Below the pieces are notes generated by a model that had not been told where the DNA came from, did not search any database, and saw only the letters and a program-made list of their open reading frames with translations. From Bacteroidaceae bacterium (GTDB lineage Bacteria > Bacteroidota > Bacteroidia > Bacteroidales > Bacteroidaceae), in the NCBI GenBank assembly GCA_017628845.1, contig JAGBYI010000146.1, forward strand, positions 1 to 46,569: 46,569 nt of DNA. The letters are read 5' to 3'. Both the position numbers and the translations under genes were made by a program. Positions 1 through 7,931 of this stretch are shown here, one piece after another. The stretch's first letter is position 1; the number at the start of each line of letters is the position of its first letter.

Positions 1-1
1 A

Positions 2-3000
2 TTGATGCTTCTGTGCATGGTTGCCACCATAGCAGCCTGGGCGCAGACAGTAATCACTGGTACAGTAGTGTCTGCCGCTGACGGTGAACCCCTCATCGGC
101 GCTTCTGTAAAGGTAAAGGGTGAAAAGACTGTAGCGGTGACCGATCTGAACGGTAAGTTCAAGATCAATGCCGAGGCAGGACAGACCCTGGTGTTCTCTT
201 ACATCGCCATGGAGACCATGGAACGTGCAGCCAAGAAAGGCATGCTCGTGGAGATGAAGTCTACGGAGGAAACGTTGGATGAGCTGATGGTTGTGGCCTT
301 CGGTACACAAAAGAGAAGTTCATTTACCGGTTCAGCAACGGTCATCGATACCAAGGACCTTCAGAAGCATACGGTTACGAATGTGGCCAATGCTTTGGTT
401 GGTAGTGTACCAGGTTTCCAGATGCGTGGTGCAAGTGGTAATCCTGGTGCAGGTGCGGGTTCTATGAGTATCCGCGGTATTTCTTCGCTGTATGCTGACA
501 CAGAACCTCTGATTATCCTTGATGGTGCTCCTTATCCTGCAAACTTGAGCAACATTCCTCAAGAGGATATCGAAAGCATTACCGTCTTGAAGGATGCTGC
601 CAGTGCAGCTCTTTATGGTGCACGTGGTGCCAACGGTGTAATCTTGATTACTACCAAGAAGGGCAAGACCGAGAATGCGGAAATTAGTCTTGATGTAAAG
701 TGGGGTGCTAACAGCCGCTCTGTTCAGGACTATGATGTAATCAAGTCTCCTGCCGAGTACTACGAGACCTATTACAAGGGTTTGTACAACAAGTACTACT
801 ATAATGATGGTATGAGTTCATCAGATGCATGGACAAAGGCCAATGCTGAGATGCTTAGCCAATTGAAGTACAATGCCTTTAGTGTGCCTAACGGCGAACT
901 GCTTATAGGCAAGGATGGTAAGATAAACCCAAATGCAACCTTAGGTGGCAAATACAATTACAATGGAGTTGACTACTATATTACTCCTGATGACTGGGCT
1001 AACGAGGGTTATAGAAGCGGTTTCCGCCAGCAGTACGATCTGAACATGAAGGGTCAGATTCAGAAGGGCGGTGATTATTTCCTCAGTTTCGGATATCTGA
1101 ATGATGATGGTTACATTAAGAATACCAACTACCAGCGTATCAGCGCACGTGCCAAGGCTAACTATCAGGTGAAGAAATGGCTGCGTGTCGGTGCAAACGT
1201 GGGTTACACCAATTCTGTCAACAATGGCGATCCGAACCTCAGCAATGCACTTGCCATGACATCTTACATTGCGCCTATCTATCCTATATATGTGCGTAAG
1301 TACGATGCAAACGGCAATGTGGTGATAGCCACTGACCAATACGGCCACAAGAAGTATGACTATGGTACAGATTACGGAAACTTGATCCGTCCTATCTACA
1401 ATACCTACAATCCTTTTGGTGCAAGTACCTATGACTACAACAAGACCAAGGGAAATACCTTGAATGCAACATTCACTGCTGACATCAACTTCACCGACTT
1501 CCTGAAGTTCAATGCAACAAGTACCGTGACTTATGTCAACAGCGACGCTACACAGTTGTTGAATAGTTTCGAGGGTAGCAAGGTGTCTGTAAATGGTCAG
1601 GTGATCAAGGAGAGTACAAATACAATGCGTACCAACAATGTTCAGACTCTGACTTACTTTGACCGTTTCGGCAAGCACGACATCAACTTTATGCTTGGTC
1701 ATGAGTATTATAGAATGAATACCTCTTTCCTGCAGGCTGTGGGCCAGGGATTGTTCTCTAACGAAATTCCCGAGATTAGTGCTGCTGCCAATAACAAGTT
1801 CTCTTCTACCTCTTACAGCGACATGTACAATGTGGAGGGTTTCTTCGGCAACCTGTACTACAACTACGACGAGAAGTACTTCCTGAGTGCAAGTTATCGT
1901 CGTGATGCCAGCAGCCGTTTCCACAAGGAACACCGTTGGGGCGACTTCTGGAGTGGCGGTATTGCATGGTTGATGAACAAGGAAAGTTTCCTCGCCGACC
2001 AGAAATGGATAGACAACTTGAAGCTGAAGTTCTCTGTCGGACAGCAGGGTAGTGACGGTATCCCCAACTTCTATTATACCGACCTGTACAAGCTTACTCC
2101 TGTATCAGACAAGGAAATGGCTCCTACTTTCGCCCAGAAGGGTAATCCTGAAATCACATGGGAGACAACTACCAACATCAATCTTGGTGTAGACTTCAGT
2201 TTCTGGAACGGACGTCTCTCTGGTACCATGGAGTATTATAACAAGCTGACCAGCGACCAATTGTTCTGGATGTCAATACCTGAAACCATGGGTTCACGTG
2301 GTTACTGGGGTAACATGGGCGACGTGCGCAACAGTGGTGTAGAACTGACCTTGAATGGTTCTGTAATCAAAACCCGCGATATAGAATGGACTTTGTATGG
2401 CAACCTTGCACATAACAAGAACACTATTGTCAGCCTTCCCAAGGACAAGTTCATTGATCCCGCAAACGGTTATAATGGTTGGACCGAGGACAGCAAGTGG
2501 CTGGAAGAAGGCAAGTCCATCTACAATGCATTCTATGCAAAGTATGCCGGTGTGAACGAGAAGGGTCAGGCCCTGTACTGGGTAGATGAGGAGATTGCCG
2601 GCAAGACAGACCGTCCTGGCAAAAATCTCTCTTACACTACCACCAAGTACGAGGAAGCCTCCTTCTATGAGTGCGGTGACCAGATGCCTGCCGTATTCGG
2701 TGGTTTCGGTACTACATTCAGTGCATACGGTTTCGATTTGTCCATGACCTTTGATTACCAGATTGGCGGCAAGATTCATGACTACCGTTATGCCGGTTTG
2801 ATGGGTGCTCCCGAGAGTTCCCAGAATGCAGGTTACAACTTCCACAAGGATGTTGTCAATGCATGGAGCCCATCCAATACGGACAGCAACATCCCCCGCT
2901 TCACTTATGGTGATACTTATGTTACCATACGTAGCGACAGATGGCTTACCAGCGCAAGTTACCTCAACTTCCAGTCATTCACTGTTGGTTATACTCTGCC

Positions 3001-3181
3001 CAAGAAGCTTACTTCCAAGTTGGGTATCAGCAAGGCACGCATCTACTGCTCTGGCGAGAACCTGTGTTTCTGGTCTGCACGTCAGGGACTTGATCCACGT
3101 TCAAGTTTCATAGAGACATCATCAAGCAATACATACAGTCCTGCAAGAACTGTTATGGGCGGTATTCAGGTGACATTCTAA
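2..3181 (+). CDS. SusC/RagA-family TonB-dependent outer-membrane receptor, 5'-truncated by the window edge
   Basis: This is the outer-membrane barrel of a SusC/SusD nutrient importer, powered by TonB-ExbBD; the substrate cannot be told from sequence. The open frame runs into the window edge, and the first visible residues (MLLCMVATIAAWAQ) look like the end of a signal peptide, so the true start probably lies just upstream. After the signal comes a carboxypeptidase-regulatory-like beta-sandwich (about residues 17-95, ITGTVV...GEPLIGASV), then a plug domain with the SusC hallmarks PGFQMRG, SIRGISS, PLIILDGAP and YGARGANGVILITTKKGK. The rest is a beta-barrel ending in the aromatic-terminal strand GGIQVTF. 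About 1059 residues are visible, normal for SusC. The susD-like gene follows 33 nt later on the same strand, so the two form one transcription unit. Family is certain; substrate is unknown. Confidence 0.95.
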   Translation: MMLLCMVATIAAWAQTVITGTVVSAADGEPLIGASVKVKGEKTVAVTDLNGKFKINAEAGQTLVFSYIAMETMERAAKKGMLVEMKSTEETLDELMVVAFGTQKRSSFTGSATVIDTKDLQKHTVTNVANALVGSVPGFQMRGASGNPGAGAGSMSIRGISSLYADTEPLIILDGAPYPANLSNIPQEDIESITVLKDAASAALYGARGANGVILITTKKGKTENAEISLDVKWGANSRSVQDYDVIKSPAEYYETYYKGLYNKYYYNDGMSSSDAWTKANAEMLSQLKYNAFSVPNGELLIGKDGKINPNATLGGKYNYNGVDYYITPDDWANEGYRSGFRQQYDLNMKGQIQKGGDYFLSFGYLNDDGYIKNTNYQRISARAKANYQVKKWLRVGANVGYTNSVNNGDPNLSNALAMTSYIAPIYPIYVRKYDANGNVVIATDQYGHKKYDYGTDYGNLIRPIYNTYNPFGASTYDYNKTKGNTLNATFTADINFTDFLKFNATSTVTYVNSDATQLLNSFEGSKVSVNGQVIKESTNTMRTNNVQTLTYFDRFGKHDINFMLGHEYYRMNTSFLQAVGQGLFSNEIPEISAAANNKFSSTSYSDMYNVEGFFGNLYYNYDEKYFLSASYRRDASSRFHKEHRWGDFWSGGIAWLMNKESFLADQKWIDNLKLKFSVGQQGSDGIPNFYYTDLYKLTPVSDKEMAPTFAQKGNPEITWETTTNINLGVDFSFWNGRLSGTMEYYNKLTSDQLFWMSIPETMGSRGYWGNMGDVRNSGVELTLNGSVIKTRDIEWTLYGNLAHNKNTIVSLPKDKFIDPANGYNGWTEDSKWLEEGKSIYNAFYAKYAGVNEKGQALYWVDEEIAGKTDRPGKNLSYTTTKYEEASFYECGDQMPAVFGGFGTTFSAYGFDLSMTFDYQIGGKIHDYRYAGLMGAPESSQNAGYNFHKDVVNAWSPSNTDSNIPRFTYGDTYVTIRSDRWLTSASYLNFQSFTVGYTLPKKLTSKLGISKARIYCSGENLCFWSARQGLDPRSSFIETSSSNTYSPARTVMGGIQVTF

Positions 3182-3214
3182 AGTTAATACATTCAATACA
3201 AGAGATTATAATAG

Positions 3215-4885
3215 ATGAAAAAGATATTCAAACAAGCCATCTTAGGTTCAGTCGTACTCTTCGGCCTTACCGGTTGCATACAGGAGGCAGAGAGAATGGA
3301 TGGCATAGTGACAGAGGACCAGGTAGCAGATGCTCCCGGTATCTTTGATAAGTTTGTAAACGGTCTGACTGCTGACCTCGTAGGTTCTTTCAAGTTCGGC
3401 TCAAGTTATCCATGGGATTATGGTTATCCCTCTTTCTTCCTTGCTCATGATGTTATGGGCCAGGATGTAGTCGTCGAGTCCGACGGTGATTGGTATTCTC
3501 CATGGTATTCATGTGGTGTCGGTCTTGGCCCTCACTATCTGTACTGTCAGGTTCCTATGACTTACTTCTATGGTTGGGTTAATGACTGCAACAAGGTAAT
3601 CAGCATGTACAAGTCATCTCCCGATGAAGAGAAGAAGTCCGGAGTAGGTATAGCATATGCAATGCGTGCCATGTATTATATGGACATAGCCCAGATTTGG
3701 GGAACATTGCCTTATGCCGCAGACAAGAACGCTCCGACCGCTCCCATACGTAGTGACGAAAATGCCACTACAAAGCATGTGGCACGTGCGACCAACGAGG
3801 AGATGTTCAACTTTATCCTTTCTGATTTGGATAATGCAGAGCGTTTTATTGAAGGTTATACACGCGAAAACGTGTATACTCCTGACCTTTCTGTAGTGTA
3901 TGGTCTTAAGGCCCGTGCTTACCTGCTTATGGAAAATTGGGAGAAAGCAGAGTACTACGCAAAGATGGCCCAAAGCGGTTATACCATGATGTCTGAAGAG
4001 GAGTATCTGAGCAGAACCAACGGTTTCAATACTCCCACATCATCATGGATGTTCGGTCTCACATTTATGGACACTCATGACAATATCACTGCCAACGACG
4101 GTGACTGCAGTTGGGGTTCACAGATGATCTTGGAGGTCCTGAACTCAGAGATGGGCTATGCTGCCAACTATGGCATGCCCAAGCGTATCGATGCACACCT
4201 GTACAGCACAATTCCTGCCACCGACTTCCGCCGCAAGCTCTTCACAGACTTTGCCCTGGATGAGATGGATGATCCCGCTGCCATTATCGCAGAGTTGGCC
4301 AAGCAGTCTGACGTTCCCGAGCAGATTTATGTGTCTATGGCAGAACTGAGCGACAGCAAGAAAATAGGTGGTGTGTCCCTCAAGTTCCGTCCCAAGAACG
4401 GTGAGCACCAGAACCAGTACAAGGCCTGGACTGTATCTGTTCCTATGATGCGTGTTGAAGAAATGAAACTCATAGAGATAGAGGCTGCAGGTATGCAGGA
4501 CGAGGCTCGAGGTATCCAGCTCCTGGAGGAATTCGCCAAGACCCGTGACCCTCAGTATGTCTATGGCAAGCACAAGAGCGATGCCTACTACAATTACTCA
4601 ACCGGTGGCTTCCGCAACGAGGTGTGGTGGCAGCGTCGTGTAGAGCTGTGGGGCGAGGGTTTCTCTATGTATGACATCAAGCGCCTTCAGAAGGGTATTA
4701 TACGCAGCTATGCCGGCACCAACCATGTTGAGGGTTACAGATGGAATGTGGAACAGACTCCCCAGTGGATGGTTCACTGTTTCGTGCAGACAGAGTCAAA
4801 CTACAACAACTTGCTGGTTAACAACCCCACACCTGTATATACCGAGCCAGACTCTCCCGAATTTATTTGGCCTGTTGTGGAATAA
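3215..4885 (+). CDS. SusD/RagB-family surface lipoprotein
   Basis: Surface substrate-binding lipoprotein that caps the SusC-like barrel encoded just upstream. A lipoprotein signal (MKKIFKQAIL...GLTGC) puts the lipidated cysteine at residue 21. The 556-residue mature body shows SusD features: an N-terminal helical segment, YAMRAMYYMDIAQIWG and VYGLKARAYLLMENWEKAEYYA tetratricopeptide-like helices, and the C-terminal RRVELWGEGFSMYDIKRL signature. The ATG at 3215 is preceded by an A/T-rich leader without Shine-Dalgarno, usual in this phylum. Gaps of 33 nt on both sides place it in the middle of a three-gene operon. Ligand not predictable. Confidence 0.93.
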   Translation: MKKIFKQAILGSVVLFGLTGCIQEAERMDGIVTEDQVADAPGIFDKFVNGLTADLVGSFKFGSSYPWDYGYPSFFLAHDVMGQDVVVESDGDWYSPWYSCGVGLGPHYLYCQVPMTYFYGWVNDCNKVISMYKSSPDEEKKSGVGIAYAMRAMYYMDIAQIWGTLPYAADKNAPTAPIRSDENATTKHVARATNEEMFNFILSDLDNAERFIEGYTRENVYTPDLSVVYGLKARAYLLMENWEKAEYYAKMAQSGYTMMSEEEYLSRTNGFNTPTSSWMFGLTFMDTHDNITANDGDCSWGSQMILEVLNSEMGYAANYGMPKRIDAHLYSTIPATDFRRKLFTDFALDEMDDPAAIIAELAKQSDVPEQIYVSMAELSDSKKIGGVSLKFRPKNGEHQNQYKAWTVSVPMMRVEEMKLIEIEAAGMQDEARGIQLLEEFAKTRDPQYVYGKHKSDAYYNYSTGGFRNEVWWQRRVELWGEGFSMYDIKRLQKGIIRSYAGTNHVEGYRWNVEQTPQWMVHCFVQTESNYNNLLVNNPTPVYTEPDSPEFIWPVVE

Positions 4886-4918
4886 TAAGACCAATTACTT
4901 TATATAAAGCGATAAATT

Positions 4919-5794
4919 ATGAAAAAGAACATTATATATGGCATTGGAGCATGTCTGGCTGCGCTTTGCATTTCATCATGCGATCCCAATGCGGATCTCA
5001 TACTTGAGAATGACAAATCCGGAACTGCTGGCGATCCATTTACAACAATCAACCAGTATGCTGTGGGTGGTACATACAATCCCGACAACGATACTCGCCT
5101 GCGTTTCACCTTCAACGATAATGTGGCAGAAGCATATTATCTTGTTGAACTTTCTTCTGAAAAGAGCAAGTTTATAGAGGAAAACGGCGAGCAAGCCTAC
5201 ATGCAGCGTGTTGTGGACAACGGTACTTCCATAACCATTGAAGAGGAGACCCGCTCTGCAGATGTTGTTATTACCGGTATCGCAGGCGAGAATACCATTA
5301 CCGTAGTGTCTGTGGGTAAGGACAAGAAGATGACGGCAAATACCACATTCTTTACTGGCATTACATGGATGGATGTTTGCACCGGTACATACTATACTTC
5401 TGTACTGACCCCCATGGGTATTCCTGCCCAGCTTCCAAACAAGAAGTTGCAGGTGGCTGATGTCAATCCTAACATGTATCGTATCGTTGATCTGTACAAA
5501 TCCGGCTATTCTTTGAAGTTCACCAAAATTGAGAATAGCGGTGTTGATGAAGGCGGTAAGTTTAATATGATCCGTGTACAGATGCAGGAGATAGGTCTGA
5601 ATTATGGTTCATATGGTCCCTTGTATATACAGGACATTGGATACTGGCAAGGTGACGAATCTTTTGTGCTTGCAGGTGGTTATCATGGTGGCATGTATGA
5701 AGATAACAGCATATTCTTCTACCATGCATACTGTATCAGCACTGGTCAAGCATTGGGCTATAACTATGAATACTTTATTCCCGATGCCGAGTAA
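4919..5794 (+). CDS. Lipoprotein of unknown function, third gene of the SusC/D operon
   Basis: I do not recognise a named family. The protein has 291 residues with a clear lipoprotein signal and lipobox cysteine at residue 21 (ALCISSC). The mature part is predicted beta-rich, with many alternating Val/Ile/Thr stretches and aromatic residues near the C-terminus (SIFFYHAY, YNYEYF). It begins 33 nt after the SusD stop and is followed by a strong terminator, so it is the last cistron of the operon. Position, lipidation and beta content suggest an accessory surface-binding protein like SusE/SusF or surface glycan-binding proteins, but that is inference from context. No catalytic motif is visible. 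Confidence 0.8.
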   Translation: MKKNIIYGIGACLAALCISSCDPNADLILENDKSGTAGDPFTTINQYAVGGTYNPDNDTRLRFTFNDNVAEAYYLVELSSEKSKFIEENGEQAYMQRVVDNGTSITIEEETRSADVVITGIAGENTITVVSVGKDKKMTANTTFFTGITWMDVCTGTYYTSVLTPMGIPAQLPNKKLQVADVNPNMYRIVDLYKSGYSLKFTKIENSGVDEGGKFNMIRVQMQEIGLNYGSYGPLYIQDIGYWQGDESFVLAGGYHGGMYEDNSIFFYHAYCISTGQALGYNYEYFIPDAE

Positions 5795-5818
5795 AGCATA
5801 GGTATTAGCAGAATATCT

Positions 5819-5851
5819 GGGGTTGTGTCCGAAAGGGCGCAACCCCTTTTT
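5819..5851 (+). terminator. Rho-independent terminator of the SusC/D operon
   Basis: A 9-bp stem (5819-5827 with 5838-5846, one G-T pair) encloses a 10-nt loop and is followed by five T residues. It starts 25 nt after the last stop codon of the operon. Confidence 0.85.
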
Positions 5852-5863
5852 GATTTTAGGCTT

Positions 5864-5908
5864 TATAGGGTCTTTAGGGTCCTTAGAGCCCTTAGGGTCT
5901 TGGGGGGC
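5864..5908 (+). repeat. Five tandem 9-bp units, consensus YTTAGGGTC
   Basis: Units are TATAGGGTC (5864), TTTAGGGTC (5873), CTTAGAGCC (5882), CTTAGGGTC (5891) and TTGGGGGGC (5900). A degenerate sixth (TTCGGGGAC) may follow. The array lies between the SusC/D terminator and the ABC-F promoter. Function unknown; it resembles the 10-bp TAGG arrays at 7801 and 27704. Confidence 0.7.
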
Positions 5909-5950
5909 TTCGGGGACTGGTTTTCTCTGCTTTGTGGAGGGTGGGGGATA

Positions 5951-6033
5951 GCCCTCCCGAGGACCGGACCGAAAGAACCGGGAACTCTCGCCTCGGTCCT
6001 CGGGACGTCAAAGGCGAGACGTCCCGAGGACCC
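5951..6033 (+). repeat. GC-rich multi-palindromic repeat (element H, copy 1)
   Basis: It contains a perfect 15-bp inverted repeat (5995-6009 with 6018-6032, 8-nt loop). A competing 12-bp pairing joins 5955-5966 to 5994-6005, so one arm can pair with either neighbour. A second copy, in the opposite orientation, lies at 46351-46403; the 20-nt core around AAAGAACCGGGAACTCTC is shared inverted. The rest of the 5795-6126 gap holds the terminator, the 9-bp array and the ABC-F promoter. Confidence 0.75.
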
Positions 6034-6069
6034 AAAACAACCCACTTTAGGCCTATTGCAGGTCCATAG

Positions 6070-6101
6070 TTTGGCAGTTTCCCCAATTATGACTAAATTT
6101 G
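6070..6101 (+). promoter_or_regulatory. Bacteroidales-type promoter of the ABC-F gene
   Basis: -33 TTTG at 6070-6073, 20-nt spacer, -7 TAAATTTG at 6094-6101. The ATG is 26 nt beyond the -7 box, giving a leader of about 20 nt. Confidence 0.75.
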
Positions 6102-6126
6102 CGCACATAAACATAAAGAAAACGAC

Positions 6127-7782
6127 ATGATAACAGTAGATGGACTGACCGTTGAGTTTGGCGGTACGACATTGTTCAAGGACATTTCCTTCCAGATAAA
6201 CGAGAAGGACCGCATTGCCCTGATGGGAAAGAACGGAGCAGGAAAGAGCACCCTGCTGAAGATATTGGCTGGAGTACGCCCTGCCACCAGAGGCACTGTG
6301 TCTGCACCCAAGGACACGGTGATTGCATACCTGCCCCAGCACCTGATGACGGAGGATGGACGCACCGTGTTCGAAGAAACTTGTCAGGCTTTTGCTCACC
6401 TGCACGAGACGGAGGCAGAGATAAACCGCATAAACGAGGAACTGACCGTACGCACCGACTACGAGAGCGACGAATACATGGCATTGATAGAGAAGGTGAG
6501 CGCCCTGAGCGAGAAGTTCTATGCCATAGACATGACTCATTTCGAGGAGGATGTGGAAAAGACTTTGCTCGGTCTTGGCTTCAAGCGCGAGGAGTTTAAC
6601 CGTCCTACCAGCGAGTTTTCTGGAGGATGGCGCATGCGCATAGAGTTGGCAAAACTTCTGCTGAAGGACCCCGATGTGCTGTTGCTTGACGAGCCAACGA
6701 ACCATCTTGATATAGAGAGTATCGGTTGGCTTGAGGATTTCATTCGCGAGAGCAGCAAGGCGGTGGTCGTTATCAGCCACGACCGCAAGTTTGTGGATAA
6801 CATAACCACACGTACCATAGAGGTTACCATGGGCCGCATCTACGACTACAAGGCCACCTACTCCCACTATCTGGAACTGCGCAAGGAGCGCCGTGCCCAG
6901 CAGCAGAAGCAGTATGAGGAACAGCAGAAGATGATTCAGGAGACAAAGGACTTCATCGAACGTTTCAAGGGTACATACTCCAAGACCCTGCAGGTGCAGA
7001 GCCGTGTGAAGATGCTGGAGAAGCTGGAACTCATAGAGGTAGACGAGGAGGATACAAGTGCATTGCGTCTGAAGTTCCCGCCCAGTCCACGCTCGGGCAG
7101 TTACCCCGTGATGATGTCCGACGTGGCAAAATCATTTGAGAATCCCGACACCGGCAAGGTGAAGCAGATATTCAGCGGTGTGAACCTTACCGTGGAGCGA
7201 GGCGACAAGATTGCCTTCGTTGGCCGTAATGGCGAGGGTAAGTCCACACTGGTGAAGTGCATCATGCAGCAGCTGGAGCACGAGGGCAAACTGGAACTTG
7301 GTCACAACGTGCAGATAGGATACTTCGCGCAGAACCAGGCATCGCTTCTGGATGGCGAACTGACAGTGTTTCAGACCATCGACGATGTTGCCAAGGGCGA
7401 GATACGTCTGAAGATACGTGATATGCTGGGTGCCTTCATGTTCGGTGGCGAGGAAAGCACAAAGAAGGTGAAGGTGCTTTCCGGTGGCGAGCGCACACGA
7501 TTGGCAATTCTGAAACTATTGCTTGAACCAGTTAACCTGCTTATCCTCGACGAGCCAACTAACCATCTTGACCTCAAGACCAAGGATGTGCTGAAGCAGG
7601 CTCTGCAGGACTTCGACGGCACTTTGATTGTCGTTAGTCACGACCGTGACTTTCTGGATGGGCTGGTTACCAAGGTGTATGAGTTTGGGGGCGGCAAAGT
7701 GCGCGAGCACCTGTGTGGCATCTACGAGTTCCTGGAAACAAAGAAGCAGGAAGAGCTGAGGAGGCTGGGGATAGAGAGGTAG
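6127..7782 (+). CDS. ABC-F family ATPase (ribosome-associated, duplicated ATP-binding cassette)
   Basis: Soluble twin-ATPase of the ABC-F group, whose members act at the ribosomal E site on stalled or antibiotic-blocked ribosomes; they have no membrane domain. Cassette 1: Walker A GKNGAGKST (34-42), signature FSGGW (164-168), Walker B with catalytic Glu in LLLDEPTNHLD (E189). Between the cassettes is a charged, coiled-coil-like linker (about 240-310). Cassette 2: Walker A GRNGEGKST (366-374), signature LSGGERTR (451-458), Walker B E476. At 551 residues it resembles housekeeping ABC-F proteins (YbiT/YkpA-like) more than Vga/Lsa resistance proteins, but the subgroup is uncertain. It has its own promoter and no co-transcribed partner. 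Confidence 0.93.
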   Translation: MITVDGLTVEFGGTTLFKDISFQINEKDRIALMGKNGAGKSTLLKILAGVRPATRGTVSAPKDTVIAYLPQHLMTEDGRTVFEETCQAFAHLHETEAEINRINEELTVRTDYESDEYMALIEKVSALSEKFYAIDMTHFEEDVEKTLLGLGFKREEFNRPTSEFSGGWRMRIELAKLLLKDPDVLLLDEPTNHLDIESIGWLEDFIRESSKAVVVISHDRKFVDNITTRTIEVTMGRIYDYKATYSHYLELRKERRAQQQKQYEEQQKMIQETKDFIERFKGTYSKTLQVQSRVKMLEKLELIEVDEEDTSALRLKFPPSPRSGSYPVMMSDVAKSFENPDTGKVKQIFSGVNLTVERGDKIAFVGRNGEGKSTLVKCIMQQLEHEGKLELGHNVQIGYFAQNQASLLDGELTVFQTIDDVAKGEIRLKIRDMLGAFMFGGEESTKKVKVLSGGERTRLAILKLLLEPVNLLILDEPTNHLDLKTKDVLKQALQDFDGTLIVVSHDRDFLDGLVTKVYEFGGGKVREHLCGIYEFLETKKQEELRRLGIER

Positions 7783-7800
7783 GTTCCTGGGAGGAGGGAC

Positions 7801-7860
7801 TAGGAGGTTTTAGGAAATCCTAGGCTGTCCTAGGAAGTCCTAGGCTATCCTAGGCTATCT
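7801..7860 (+). repeat. Six 10-bp tandem units with TAGG in phase
   Basis: Exact 10-bp period: TAGGAGGTTT, TAGGAAATCC, TAGGCTGTCC, TAGGAAGTCC, TAGGCTATCC, TAGGCTATCT, followed by another TAG. The array starts 18 nt after the ABC-F stop. The remaining 70 nt before the next gene is A/T-rich with no clear promoter match. Confidence 0.85.
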
Positions 7861-7931
7861 TAGATGAGCTATTCCTGATAGTCTTCTATATTATAATAGT
7901 TTATCAGATAAAAAAAACAAATAACAAAGCC

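Noticed and set aside
941-1933. 330-residue minus-strand frame inside susC
   Set aside because: Shadow of the receptor gene; no promoter or motif.
5863-6867. 334-residue minus-strand frame over the H repeat and ABC-F gene
   Set aside because: Reads palindromic repeats and the antisense of the ABC-F gene.
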